Assembly (NCBI RefSeq): GCF_003206615.1
Contig: NZ_PZJW01000005.1
Coordinates: forward strand, 62,001-126,000
From: Salinicola acroporae
Lineage (GTDB): Bacteria; Pseudomonadota; Gammaproteobacteria; Pseudomonadales; Halomonadaceae
Direction of reading: 5' to 3'
Length of the DNA stretch: 64,000 nt
In this document: positions 52,821 to 61,627 of the stretch, piece by piece
How positions within the stretch are numbered: the first letter of the stretch is position 1
How the letters are laid out: each line of letters begins with the position of its first letter
The notes under the pieces: generated by a model
The model's database searches: none
What the model saw: only the letters and a program-made list of their open reading frames with translations
What the model was told of the DNA's origin: nothing
Translations under genes and position numbers: made by a program

Positions 52821-53525
52821 CTAGCGCCACTGCAGGACCGGCCAGCCACGCGCCTCGGCGGTCTCGCGCAGGCGGGCATCCGGTTGGGTGGCGTGGGGGT
52901 GATCGACGAATTCGAGCAGCGGCAGGTCGTTGTAGGAGTCGCTGTAGCCCCAGGTCTCCCAGCCTTCGGCAAAGCCGGTGTCGTGGGCGTCGAGCCACTG
53001 GGCGAAGGCGTCGAGCTTGCCGCGCTGGTAGGTCTGGATGCCGGTGGGCTCACCGGTGAAACGGTCGCGGCCATCCAGCTCGGGCAGCGTGGCCAGCGCC
53101 CCGTCGGCCCCGACGGCGTCGGCGATGGGTCCGACCAGGTGATGCATCGAGGCGGAGATCACCAGGGTGGCATGGCCCTCCCGGCTATGCTGCTGCAGAC
53201 GCTCTACCCCGGGCTGCATCAGCCGCGGGCGGACCGAAGACTCGACGAACGCCTCGACCTGCTCGCGAACGCTCTGGCGCGAGCGGCCAACGAGCGGCGC
53301 CAGCGTGAAACGCAGATGATCGGTCATGTTCAGCGTGCCGGCGTGGTACTGCTCGTCGTGTTCGCGCATCTGGTTCAACAGGGCTTCGCCGTCCTCGACC
53401 CAACCGCACTCGATGATCCACTCGAGCCACAGATGCGTGCAGTCACCGTCGAGCAGGGTGTCGTCGAGATCGAAGATGGCCAGGGCGGACGGCGGGCGTG
53501 ACGGAAGAGGTCGTGACGTAGCCAA
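52821..53525 (-). CDS. HAD-IB family hydrolase (phosphoserine-phosphatase-like)
   Basis: A 234-aa phosphatase of HAD subfamily IB. The nucleophile motif is AIFDLDDTLLDGDCTH (FDLDDT), motif II is LVISASMHHLV, and motif IV is GYSDSYNDLPLLEFVDHP. The cap domain lies in between (about residues 40-130). The start is a TTG at 53525 with GGAG eight bases before; no in-frame ATG or GTG precedes the first motif. Relatives dephosphorylate small phosphomonoesters such as phosphoserine or histidinol phosphate; substrate is not readable. It stands between mntH and the slipin gene without overlap. Confidence 0.85.
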   Translation of the reverse strand: MATSRPLPSRPPSALAIFDLDDTLLDGDCTHLWLEWIIECGWVEDGEALLNQMREHDEQYHAGTLNMTDHLRFTLAPLVGRSRQSVREQVEAFVESSVRPRLMQPGVERLQQHSREGHATLVISASMHHLVGPIADAVGADGALATLPELDGRDRFTGEPTGIQTYQRGKLDAFAQWLDAHDTGFAEGWETWGYSDSYNDLPLLEFVDHPHATQPDARLRETAEARGWPVLQWR

Positions 53526-53605
53526 GCGTGACTCCGGTTCAATCGGCTGAGGATGACGTCAGGATACACGCTGGCGCCGCGACGGACAGCGTTCGCCAGC
53601 GTCGA

Positions 53606-54385
53606 TCAATCGTCCTCCTTCGGGGCGACCGCGCCGGAGAATCCTCTCATCGTCTTGAACGCTTCCATGATGTCCATCGGCAGCGGAAAAACGATGGTAG
53701 AGGCGTTCTTGTTGCTCATGTCACTCATGGTCTGGAGGTAACGCAGCTGCAGCGCCGCCGGATTGCGCGACATGATGTCGGCCGCCTCGACCAGCTTCTC
53801 GGCCGCCTGCTGCTCGCCCTCCGCGTGGATCACCTTGGCGCGGCGCTCGCGTTCGGCCTCGGCCTGACGGGCGATCGCCCGAATCATGCTTTCGTCGAGA
53901 TCGACATGCTTGATCTCGACGTTGGCGACCTTGATCCCCCAGGCTTCGGTCTGGGTATCGATGATCTCCTGAATGTCGTCGTTGAGCTTGTCGCGTTCGG
54001 AGAGCATCTCGTCGAGATCGTGCTTGCCCAGCACCGAGCGCAGCGTGGTCTGCGCCAGCTGGCTGGTGGCGTTGACGTAGTTCTCGACCTGGATGATCGC
54101 CTTCTGCGGATCGACGACGCGGAAATAGAGCACGGCATTGACACGCACAGTGACGTTATCCTGCGAGATGACGTCCTGCTCCGGCACGTCCATGGTGATC
54201 ACGCGCAGGTCGACCACCTGCATCTTCTGGACCACCGGGATCAAAAAGAACAGTCCCGGTCCCTTGACGTCCTGGAAGCGCCCCAGGAAGAACACCACCC
54301 CACGGCGATATTCCGGCAAGATCCGGACCGACGCCAGCAGCAGCAGAATCAGCAGTACCACGGGTACCAGATAGGCGAACATCAT
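53606..54385 (-). CDS. Slipin (SPFH/Band-7 family) membrane scaffold protein
   Basis: A 259-aa prohibitin-homology protein. One N-terminal helix ([19 protein letters not shown]) anchors it to the inner membrane. The SPFH domain follows ([59 protein letters not shown]), and then a charged coiled-coil ([34 protein letters not shown]). The sequence corresponds to bacterial slipins. AGGAG precedes the ATG at 54385. It lies 63 bp downstream of an NfeD protease-like gene on the same strand, and these two families are usually found together; they are thought to organise membrane microdomains. Confidence 0.92.
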   Translation of the reverse strand: MMFAYLVPVVLLILLLLASVRILPEYRRGVVFFLGRFQDVKGPGLFFLIPVVQKMQVVDLRVITMDVPEQDVISQDNVTVRVNAVLYFRVVDPQKAIIQVENYVNATSQLAQTTLRSVLGKHDLDEMLSERDKLNDDIQEIIDTQTEAWGIKVANVEIKHVDLDESMIRAIARQAEAERERRAKVIHAEGEQQAAEKLVEAADIMSRNPAALQLRYLQTMSDMSNKNASTIVFPLPMDIMEAFKTMRGFSGAVAPKEDD

Positions 54386-54448
54386 CTCGTCTCCTTCCTG
54401 CAGGACAGCCTTCCGCCCATCCTGGCGACGGGCGTGGGGGCCTCGGTT

Positions 54449-55819
54449 TCAGTTCGATGTCGGCGGACACGCGACGCCGGTCGGTTCGACGCTGACGGTC
54501 AACCCGTCCAGCGCCGTCACCCGCAACTTGTCACCCTTGTGAATTCGGGCCTCTCCGCGGGCCCGCCAGCGCTCGCCATGCAGCAGCACCTTGCCGCGCC
54601 CGGCAGCAAAGTCCTCCAGCGCCACCGCCTCGGCACCGATCAGCTCCTCGCGACCGGTCAACGGGATCCGCCGGCGCACGCCCATCAGGCGTATCACGCC
54701 CCACAGCAGGAAACCGGCCGCCACCAGCGCGGTGCCGCCGATCAACGGCCATGCCACGGCGCTGTTGGCCTCCTCCATCAACAGGATGGAACCGATCACG
54801 AAGGCGGCGATACCGCCCACGCCGAGCGCCCCGAAGCTGGGCAGAAAGGCTTCGCCGACGATCATCACCAGGCCGAGCAGGACCAGTCCCAGCCCCGCCA
54901 GATCGATCGACAACACCTGAAAGGCGAACAGCCCCAGCAGCAGGCTGATGGCGCCGACCACGCCCGGAACGATCGTGCCGGGACTGGCGAGTTCGAACAC
55001 CAGCCCGTAGAAGCCGATCAGCAGCAGCCCGTAGGCGATGGTGGGGTTGGCGATGAACGACAGCAGCGAGGTGCGCCAGTCCGGCAGTTTCCGAACGACC
55101 TCGATACCCTCGGTGGAGAGCGTGCGCGTGCCGTTTTCCAGCGTCACCCGGCGGCCGTCCAGTTGCGCCAGCAGGTCGTCGAGATCCGTGGCTACCAGAT
55201 CGATGACGTTGCGATCGAGCGCCTCCCGCGCCCCCAGATTGGCCGCCTCGCGCACCGCCTGTTCGGCCCAGTCCGCGTTGCGTCCATGGCGTTGCGCGTA
55301 GCCGCGAATCGTGGCCACGGCACCCTCGACCACCTTGCGACGCATCGCCTCGCCGTTGGCATTGTCGCTAGCCGTGTCTCCCAGCATCACCGGCGTGGCG
55401 GAGCCGAGATGGGTACCCGGCGCCATCGCTGCTATCGGGCTCGCATATAGCAGATAGGTACCCGCACTGGCCGCGCGAGCCCCGCTCGGCGTGACGTAGA
55501 TCGCGACCGGCACCTCGGAGACGAGTATGGACTGGGCCAGCCGGCGCATCGACTCGACCTGGCCGCCGGGCGTATCGAGTTCCACGACCAGGAGCGCGGC
55601 CCCCATCGACTCGGCCTGGCGAATACCGCGCTCGACGTAGTCCCGGGTTGCCGGATTGATGCTGTCATCGAGGGTGAGTACCAGCGCCCGCGAGGCGGAG
55701 GAAGCCTGCACCAGCGCCGCCATGGCCATCAGCCCGCCCACCAGCAGGCAGACGAGCCAACCAGCGCGGCGCTGACGACGCGTCGGGAATCCGCGAGTAC
55801 CACCCGTCGAATGGAACAT
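54449..55819 (-). CDS. NfeD family ClpP-class serine protease (NfeD1b-type, full length)
   Basis: A 456-aa membrane protein. A signal-like N-terminal helix (AGWLVCLLVGGLMAMAALVQ) is followed by a ClpP-like periplasmic domain with the Ser-Lys dyad: Ser in TPSGARAASAGTYLLYA and a lysine in MRRKVVEGAVATIRGYA. After that come about four membrane helices (TSLLSFIANPTIAYGLLLIGF, VVGAISLLLGLFA) and a C-terminal OB-fold NfeD domain (ALEDFAAGRGKVLLHGERW). It precedes the slipin gene, and the pair probably works together, the protease cutting the slipin C-terminus as in archaeal homologues. Family is clear. Confidence 0.9.
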   Translation of the reverse strand: MFHSTGGTRGFPTRRQRRAGWLVCLLVGGLMAMAALVQASSASRALVLTLDDSINPATRDYVERGIRQAESMGAALLVVELDTPGGQVESMRRLAQSILVSEVPVAIYVTPSGARAASAGTYLLYASPIAAMAPGTHLGSATPVMLGDTASDNANGEAMRRKVVEGAVATIRGYAQRHGRNADWAEQAVREAANLGAREALDRNVIDLVATDLDDLLAQLDGRRVTLENGTRTLSTEGIEVVRKLPDWRTSLLSFIANPTIAYGLLLIGFYGLVFELASPGTIVPGVVGAISLLLGLFAFQVLSIDLAGLGLVLLGLVMIVGEAFLPSFGALGVGGIAAFVIGSILLMEEANSAVAWPLIGGTALVAAGFLLWGVIRLMGVRRRIPLTGREELIGAEAVALEDFAAGRGKVLLHGERWRARGEARIHKGDKLRVTALDGLTVSVEPTGVACPPTSN

Positions 55820-55874
55820 ACCCGCAGCGTAGTCAGTTTCCCGCGTCGATGCCGTTAACCAGTGGTCGCGAGAC

Positions 55875-56579
55875 TCAGGGCTGCAGCTTTCCCTCGCGCC
55901 TGAGCATCACCTCGAACTGGTCCGCCAGCGCCTCCATGTCGGGAGCCATCATGTCGGGAGGATCGCCCCAGGGCTCGAACGGCAACTTGGGATTGCGCTG
56001 GACCCAGGCGGCGCGCAGTCCGGCGTAGCGCGCGCCGATGATATCGAAAGGATTGGCGGAGACCAGCCAGGTATTGTCGGGGCGACTGTGGGTACGCCGG
56101 CGCAGGTGCGCGTAGACGACGGCATCGGGCTTGAACCGTCGCACCTCCTCGACGCTGATGACATCATCGAACATTGCCCGCAGGCCGGCGTTGTCGAACA
56201 GCAGTTCGACGCTCTGGCGGCTGCCGTTGGAGAACGCCACGCAGCGCACGCCCAGCTTGCGGATGCGCTCGAGCGCAGCGGGAACTTCACTGAAAGCGGG
56301 CAGCCGGCGATAGGCGGCCATCAGGCTCTGCTTGAACTCCTCGCCGAAGCGGGTGCCCCACTCCTGATCGACCAGATCCAGCGCTTCTCGTTTACACTGG
56401 GAGAAGTCGGCATACGCGCCCATCAGCCCCCGACGGAAAGCGAATTCGAGCTGTTTGTCGCGCCAGCGATCGGCGAAGCGGGACGCCTCCTCGCCGAGCC
56501 GGGCGCGAAGCGTGGAAACCACGCCCTGGGTATCCACCAGCGTCCCGTAGACATCGAAAGCCAGTACCGGTGTCTGCAT
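55875..56579 (-). CDS. Haloacid dehalogenase type II-like HAD hydrolase
   Basis: A 234-aa protein of the (S)-2-haloacid dehalogenase group. It has nucleophile LAFDVYGTLVDTQGV (Asp of FDVYGT), RCVAFSNGSRQSVELLF, VRRFKPDAVVYAHL (Lys) and LVSANPFDIIGARYAGLRAAWVQR. These parts match the L-2-haloacid dehalogenases, which remove chloride from chloroalkanoates through an Asp ester. Many proteins of this kind are not active on haloacids, so the substrate is open. The gene diverges from the GlxA regulator across 117 bp. Confidence 0.86.
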   Translation of the reverse strand: MQTPVLAFDVYGTLVDTQGVVSTLRARLGEEASRFADRWRDKQLEFAFRRGLMGAYADFSQCKREALDLVDQEWGTRFGEEFKQSLMAAYRRLPAFSEVPAALERIRKLGVRCVAFSNGSRQSVELLFDNAGLRAMFDDVISVEEVRRFKPDAVVYAHLRRRTHSRPDNTWLVSANPFDIIGARYAGLRAAWVQRNPKLPFEPWGDPPDMMAPDMEALADQFEVMLRREGKLQP

Positions 56580-56696
56580 GTATCGGATCCTTGGTCAAAG
56601 TGCTTCATGTCGCTTTTTTTGTCACCATGAGCTCACGGAATCGAAAAAACCCGAACAAAATCATTGTTCTATTTTGTAATCAGCGAGTGACATTTC

Positions 56697-57695
56697 ATGC
56701 GCCTGGACTACATGGGACCGTTTCCCGAGCCCGTGGGTTTTGTGCTTATCCCGCGTTTCTCGATGATGGCGTTCTTCTCCGCAGTAGAGCCGCTGCGCAT
56801 CGCCAACCGGCTTGCCGGTCGTGAGCTCTACCGGTGGTCGCTGATCAGCGAGGACGGCCGCCCGGTGACCGCCAGCAACGACATGACCCTGCTCGTCGAC
56901 TGCGGCCTGGCCGAGGCCCCCTCCCTGCCGACGCTGGCGGTGTGCGCGGGTTTCGAACCCGAACGCGATCTGCCGCGCCGACTCACCCAGTGGCTGCACC
57001 GCCGGGCCAGTGAAGGCTGCCTGCTGGGCGGCATCGACACCGGCCCGCTGCTGCTGGCGGAAATGGGCTTGCTCAACGGTCACCGCCTGACGCTGCACTG
57101 GGAGAGCCTGCCGGCGTTTCGCGAGCGGTTCCCGACGCTGGAAGCGGTCGAGTCGCTGTTCGAGATCGACGCCCGCCGCTTCACCTGCGCCGGTGGTGCC
57201 GCGGCCATGGACATGACCCTGAGCATGATCGCCGGTCGCCACGGCCAGGCGCTGGCCGACGACATTTCCGAACAGTTGATTCACGCTCGCCTGCGCCCGC
57301 GCCAGGAGCACCAGCGCCTGCCGCTGGCGAAACGCCTCGGCACGCACCGCCGACCGCTGGTCGACGCCGTCGCGTTGATGGAACGCCATCTGGAACAGCC
57401 GCTGTCGATGACCACGGTGAGCGAACGGATCGGGCTCTCCATGCGCCAGCTCCAACGCCTGTTTCTCGACGAGCTGGGACGGCGGCCGCGGGACTACTAC
57501 CTCGAACTGCGCCTGGATCGCGCGCGTCATCTGCTAGAGGAGACCGACCGCGATATCCTCAGTATCGGTCTGGCGTGCGGCTTCGGCTCGGCGTCGAGCT
57601 TCTCCCGGGCCTATCGCCAGCAATACGGGGCGCCTCCCAGCGCATCGCGGCGCCCCCACGGGCTTTCAGCGCCACCCGCCAATCACGGCCAATAA
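56697..57695 (+). CDS. GlxA-family transcriptional regulator of the carnitine/betaine locus
   Basis: A 332-aa regulator with a DJ-1/PfpI-like amidotransferase-fold domain (residues about 10-190: GFVLIPRFSMMAFFSAVEPLRIANRLAG, VCAGFEPERD, LLGGIDTGPLLLAEMGLL) and an AraC-type DNA-binding domain (about 220-325: AVALMERHLEQPLSMTTVSERIGLSMRQLQRLF, IGLACGFGSASSFSRAYRQQYG). GlxA-like regulators of this group (CdhR, GbdR) control carnitine and glycine betaine use in pseudomonads. It lies 90 bp before a gamma-butyrobetaine dioxygenase gene on the same strand and is one of two such regulators flanking the carnitine operon. Confidence 0.88.
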   Translation: MRLDYMGPFPEPVGFVLIPRFSMMAFFSAVEPLRIANRLAGRELYRWSLISEDGRPVTASNDMTLLVDCGLAEAPSLPTLAVCAGFEPERDLPRRLTQWLHRRASEGCLLGGIDTGPLLLAEMGLLNGHRLTLHWESLPAFRERFPTLEAVESLFEIDARRFTCAGGAAAMDMTLSMIAGRHGQALADDISEQLIHARLRPRQEHQRLPLAKRLGTHRRPLVDAVALMERHLEQPLSMTTVSERIGLSMRQLQRLFLDELGRRPRDYYLELRLDRARHLLEETDRDILSIGLACGFGSASSFSRAYRQQYGAPPSASRRPHGLSAPPANHGQ

Positions 57696-57785
57696 CCTCA
57701 ATAAAATGGCGGTTAAACGCAATCCCGGCGCCGGGTCATCCGCCACGCTGAGTCGATCCCCAGCAGCGATGCCTTCGGAGTCCCC

Positions 57786-59045
57786 ATGTCAGCCGCCTCG
57801 GATCCACGGTCACACGCCCTCCCTGCCACGCCCGACTTCGACGCCTGGCCGGTCGATCATGCCATCACCGGTCTCTCCCATGACGACCGGCAACTGACGA
57901 TCACCTGGCAGGACGGCCGCAGGAGCCGTTATCACAGCATCTGGTTGCGCGAGAACGCCGCCGACGACAGCACGGTCAACCCGGCGACCCGGGAACGCAT
58001 CCTCGATCTCTCCCGGTTGGGAGCGTGGCCGACCATCGGCGAAGCCCGCCTGGAAACCTGCGGCGCGGTCACACTCGAGTTTCTGCCCGAGCGGCGCCGC
58101 CTGGCGTTCCATCCCGGCTGGCTGCGCGCCCACGACTATGACAACGAGACCGCCGCCGAAGCCCCGCTGGTGGCAACGACACCCTGGCGTGGCGCCGAAC
58201 GCAGCGAGCCGACCACGCTCGACGCCAGCGGCTGGATGGACGTCGAGCTCGCCGTCACCGGCACCGACCCGCTGTTGGAAAAGGCGCTGGAGGCGGTCAT
58301 CGGCGAGGGGTTGGTCAGGCTGCGCAACCTGCCCGTCGAACCGGGCAGCCTGGATCTCATCGCCCGGCGCATCGGCCCGCCGCGACCGACCAACTTCGGC
58401 CACCTGTTCGACGTTCGCGCCAAGCCGGACCCGGACTCCAACGCCTACACCTCGATCGCCCTGCCGCCGCACGTCGACCTGCCGACACGGGAGTACCAGC
58501 CGGGCCTGCAGCTGCTGCACTGCCTGGAGAACGATACCGTTGGCGGCGAGGCGGTGATGATGGACGGCTTCGCCGTGGCCGAGGCCCTGCGCGAGCGCCA
58601 TCCCGAGCATTTCGCGACGCTCACCCGGGTGCGCTGGTGCTACGCCAATACCGCCAGGACCAGCGACTACGTCTGGTTCGACCCGATGATCAAGCTCGAC
58701 GCCCAAGGCGATTACAATGAGGTCCGCATCGCGGATTTCCTGCGCGGCCCGCTGATGGCGCCGTTCGACGACGTCGAGCCCGCCTATGCGGCGCTGATGA
58801 CACTGCAGCGGTTGCTGCGCGAGCCGGAATTCGCACTGCGCTTCAGCTACGCGCCCGGTGACCTGGTGATCTTCGACAATCGGCGTCTGCTGCATGCTCG
58901 CGACGCCTTCGATGTCAGCCAGGGCGGCCGTCGCTGGCTGCAGGGCTGCTATCTGGAGCGCGACGAAGCCCGCTCCCGCCTGCGCATGCTGCAGCGTGCC
59001 CGCCGCCGGGAGCGGGTCGCCTCGTCGGTGGCGTCAGGAGGCTGA
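57786..59045 (+). CDS. Gamma-butyrobetaine dioxygenase-like Fe(II)/2-oxoglutarate oxygenase (paralogue 1)
   Basis: A 419-aa 2-oxoglutarate-dependent oxygenase. An N-terminal DUF971-type zinc-binding domain (about 25-120: WQDGRRSRYHSIWLRENAADD, AFHPGWLRAHDYD) is followed by the TauD fold. Iron ligands are His229 and Asp231 (LPPHVDLPTREY) and distal His370 (NRRLLHARDAFD), with the following arginines for 2-oxoglutarate. The 4-trimethylaminobutyrate (gamma-butyrobetaine) hydroxylase family makes L-carnitine from gamma-butyrobetaine. Here the neighbouring dehydrogenase and cleavage enzymes use carnitine, which fits. A related gene lies at 62743-63873; the two are clearly distinct in sequence. Confidence 0.88.
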   Translation: MSAASDPRSHALPATPDFDAWPVDHAITGLSHDDRQLTITWQDGRRSRYHSIWLRENAADDSTVNPATRERILDLSRLGAWPTIGEARLETCGAVTLEFLPERRRLAFHPGWLRAHDYDNETAAEAPLVATTPWRGAERSEPTTLDASGWMDVELAVTGTDPLLEKALEAVIGEGLVRLRNLPVEPGSLDLIARRIGPPRPTNFGHLFDVRAKPDPDSNAYTSIALPPHVDLPTREYQPGLQLLHCLENDTVGGEAVMMDGFAVAEALRERHPEHFATLTRVRWCYANTARTSDYVWFDPMIKLDAQGDYNEVRIADFLRGPLMAPFDDVEPAYAALMTLQRLLREPEFALRFSYAPGDLVIFDNRRLLHARDAFDVSQGGRRWLQGCYLERDEARSRLRMLQRARRRERVASSVASGG

Positions 59046-59062
59046 CGCCGGTTCGTCGATGG

Positions 59063-59533
59063 CTAGCCTCTTCTGATACCGATGCGCCGCCCGGCAGCGC
59101 TCGGCCATTCGTCACCCGCGGCCGGCAGCGCGGCAACCGCCGATGCCACCGGCTCGGGGAGCGGTGCCGGGCGTCCGCTGGCCACCTCGATCCCCATCAG
59201 CATCTGCTCGCTGGTGGCGAGCACGTCCCCATCCACGTTGTTCAGCGTGAACAGCACGTGCAGCCGCTTGGCATCGCTATCGAGCAGGCTCAGCGCCACC
59301 CGCAACGGTTCGCCCCGGTGCGCCTCGCGGCAGTAGCAGAGGTGGGTCTCGAGGGTATAGAGCGTATAGCCGTGCTCGCGGCGGCCGGCCGCGTCGAGAC
59401 CGATACGATCCATCAGCGCCTCCACCGCCAGCGAAAACACCCGCGCGTACTCGGCGTCGTTCATATGCCCGTTATAGTCGACCCAGGCATCCGCCACCCG
59501 GGTCTGGTAGAGGGTCTCCGCCTGAGCCGCCAT
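59063..59533 (-). CDS. Hotdog thioesterase of the carnitine pathway (betainyl-CoA thioesterase-like)
   Basis: A 156-aa 4HBT-type thioesterase. VDYNGHMNDAEYARVFSLAVEALM is the YNGHMNxxxY motif, and HLCYCREAHRGEPLRVALSLLDSD is the central strand. In some bacteria this domain is fused to carnitine dehydrogenase; here it is a separate gene whose ATG overlaps the dehydrogenase stop (TGATG). It would hydrolyse betainyl-CoA, the product of the downstream cleavage enzyme, to glycine betaine and CoA. Reaction is family- and context-based. The gene ends tail to tail with the dioxygenase gene, 17 bp away. Confidence 0.87.
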   Translation of the reverse strand: MAAQAETLYQTRVADAWVDYNGHMNDAEYARVFSLAVEALMDRIGLDAAGRREHGYTLYTLETHLCYCREAHRGEPLRVALSLLDSDAKRLHVLFTLNNVDGDVLATSEQMLMGIEVASGRPAPLPEPVASAVAALPAAGDEWPSAAGRRIGIRRG

Positions 59534-60504
59534 CAGATCCGCCCCTCGAGCCCTTCGGCTTCCGGCCAGTATTTCTGGGTCAGCGCGAGCAGCTCGGTGA
59601 GAAACGCATCGCGGCGTGTCTCGAGCTCGGCAACGCTGCGCCCGGCGGCCTGATGCTCGCAGCCATCGGCCACTTTATCGATCAGCGCTTCCGTCAACTC
59701 AGGGGCTTCCAGTTTGGTCCACGGCAGTTTCAGCGCCGGGCCGAACTGGTGCAGCATGTGGCGCATGCCGCCCTCGCCGCCGGCGAGATGGAAGGTCAGG
59801 AAGGTGCCCATCAGCGACCAGCGCAGGCCGGCGCCGTAGACCACCGCAGCATCGATCTCCTCGGTGGTGGCGACACCGTCATTGACCAGATGCAGCGCTT
59901 CGCGCCACAGCGCCTCCATCAGCCGGTCGGCGACGTGGCCTTCGATCTCGCGACGCACCACCAGCGGACGCATGCCCAGTGCGGCGTAGTGCACCCGGGC
60001 ACGTTCGATCACCTTGGGTGCGGTGTGCTCGCCACCGACCAGTTCCACCAGCGGCAGCAGATAGACCGGATTGAACGGGTGCGCCACGATCACGCGGCCG
60101 GGCTCGCGGGTGCAGGCCGACTGCAGATCGCTCGGCTTGATCCCGGAGGTCGACGAGCCGATCACCACGCCAGGCGCGGCCAGGGCGTCGAGCTGGCGCA
60201 ACACGTCGTGCTTGAGCGCCAGCCGCTCGGGCACGTTCTCCTGGATCAGCTCAGCGCCCTCGACGGCGGCTTCGAGGGAATCGACAAAGGTCAGCGCCGC
60301 GGGATCGGCGCCCTCGGCAAGCCCCAGTCGCTCCAGCGCCGGCCAGGCACGCGCGACGAAAGCGCGAGTGCGTTCGGGAGCGGTGGCGTCAGGATCGAAA
60401 GCGGTGACCCGGCAGCCCGCCGCCAGGGCGCGGGCGATCCAGCCGTTGCCGATCACGCCGGTGCCGATCACGGCAACGTTGCGGGGAAGTTCAGAAGCGG
60501 TCAT
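59533..60504 (-). CDS. lcdH: L-carnitine 3-dehydrogenase
   Basis: A 323-aa NAD-dependent dehydrogenase of the 3-hydroxyacyl-CoA dehydrogenase fold. The NAD loop is NVAVIGTGVIGNGWIARALAA, VEGAELIQENVPERLALK and GSSTSGIKPSDLQSA are typical, and VAHPFNPVYLLPLVELVGG carries the active His. AVVYGAGLRWSLMGTFLTFHLAGG is a mark of carnitine dehydrogenases rather than the CoA enzymes. It oxidises L-carnitine to 3-dehydrocarnitine. It is the middle gene of a leftward operon that begins with the cleavage-enzyme gene and ends with the thioesterase. Start ATG as listed. Confidence 0.93.
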   Translation of the reverse strand: MTASELPRNVAVIGTGVIGNGWIARALAAGCRVTAFDPDATAPERTRAFVARAWPALERLGLAEGADPAALTFVDSLEAAVEGAELIQENVPERLALKHDVLRQLDALAAPGVVIGSSTSGIKPSDLQSACTREPGRVIVAHPFNPVYLLPLVELVGGEHTAPKVIERARVHYAALGMRPLVVRREIEGHVADRLMEALWREALHLVNDGVATTEEIDAAVVYGAGLRWSLMGTFLTFHLAGGEGGMRHMLHQFGPALKLPWTKLEAPELTEALIDKVADGCEHQAAGRSVAELETRRDAFLTELLALTQKYWPEAEGLEGRI

Positions 60505-60603
60505 CAGGGCACTCCATGACGATGCGAAACAGGATTGACAGCGAACGCGCCCTCGGGAGATAGCCCGGGCGCGTTCACGGAAAACGGGAGAGTTCAGGCG
60601 AAA

Positions 60604-61485
60604 TCAGGGCTTGCGCAGTCCCAGCGACTCGCGGGTCTGCGCCGGCGTCTGCACCTTGCCGCCAAGGTTCTCGGCGATGGTGGCGGCACGCTCGACCAAT
60701 TGGGCGTTGGTGGCGAAGACGCCCTTGCTCAGGTAGAGATTGTCTTCCAGGCCGACCCGCATGTGCCCGCCCATGATCATCGACTGCGCCGCCATCGGGA
60801 ACTGCTGGCGACCAATGCCGAACGCCGACCAGATCGCGTTATCCGGCAGCTTGTTGCGCATCGCCAGCATGGTCTCGGTGTCGGCCTCGGCGCCCCAGGG
60901 AATCCCCAGGCAGAGCTGGAACAGCGGGTCGCCGTCGATCAACCCTTCTTCGACCAGCTGACGGGCGAACCAGACGTGGCCGAGATCGAAGCATTCGAGC
61001 TCCGGCTTGACCCCGGCCTGCTGGATCAGCCGCGCGTGTTCACGCAGCCAATCGGCGCTGTTGAGATAGACCATATCGCCGAAGTTGAGGCTGCCGCAGT
61101 CCAGCGTGCACAGCTCCGGCAGCAGTTCGCCTACCGGATGGTGGCGCTCCGCCGCCGTCTGCAGGTCAGTGCCCTCGAGCCCGTGGATCACCCCGTCGCG
61201 AATCTCGGGAAACAGGTCGCCGCCGCCACCGGCGGTGATGTTGATCACCGCGTCCACGTCGGACTCGCGGATGCGCTCGACCACCTCGCGGAAGTGATCG
61301 GTCGAGTGGCTGACGCCGCCGGTTTCCGGGTCGCGTACGTGAAGATGGACGATGCTGGCACCCGCACGGGCGGCGTCCAGTGCGCTGTCGGCGATCTGGC
61401 GCGGGGTGATCGGCAGGTCAGGGTGCTTGCCGGCGGTGTCGCCGGCGCCGGTCACGGCACAGGTCAGGATGACGTCGCGATTCAT
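60604..61485 (-). CDS. BKACE-family 3-dehydrocarnitine cleavage enzyme (beta-keto acid cleavage)
   Basis: A 293-aa zinc enzyme of the beta-keto acid cleavage enzyme family (TIM barrel). The zinc-binding SIVHLHVRDPETG and the later region GGHMRVGLEDNLYLSKG are conserved. It condenses 3-dehydrocarnitine with acetyl-CoA, giving acetoacetate and betainyl-CoA. The ATG at 61485 follows GAGG; the longer frame upstream is not supported. It lies 99 bp upstream of lcdH on the same strand and is likely the first gene of the operon. The family is certain; the substrate is fixed by its neighbours, not by sequence alone. Confidence 0.92.
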   Translation of the reverse strand: MNRDVILTCAVTGAGDTAGKHPDLPITPRQIADSALDAARAGASIVHLHVRDPETGGVSHSTDHFREVVERIRESDVDAVINITAGGGGDLFPEIRDGVIHGLEGTDLQTAAERHHPVGELLPELCTLDCGSLNFGDMVYLNSADWLREHARLIQQAGVKPELECFDLGHVWFARQLVEEGLIDGDPLFQLCLGIPWGAEADTETMLAMRNKLPDNAIWSAFGIGRQQFPMAAQSMIMGGHMRVGLEDNLYLSKGVFATNAQLVERAATIAENLGGKVQTPAQTRESLGLRKP

Positions 61486-61627
61486 GGAATCCTCTCTTGG
61501 TCCGGCCGCGACTCGTTGGCCGTTCGCGGCAGTGCATGAGTGCACCCGGCGGGTGCCTGTCGATGTCATCCATTGTGGGTGTCGCTGGGCCTCGAAAATT
61601 GTCGTTAGGCGCCATGAAATTGACGCT

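Noticed and set aside
53528-55450. A 640-codon plus-strand frame opposite the slipin/NfeD genes
   Set aside because: Antisense shadow, rich in His, Gln and Arg; the minus-strand genes carry clear domains.
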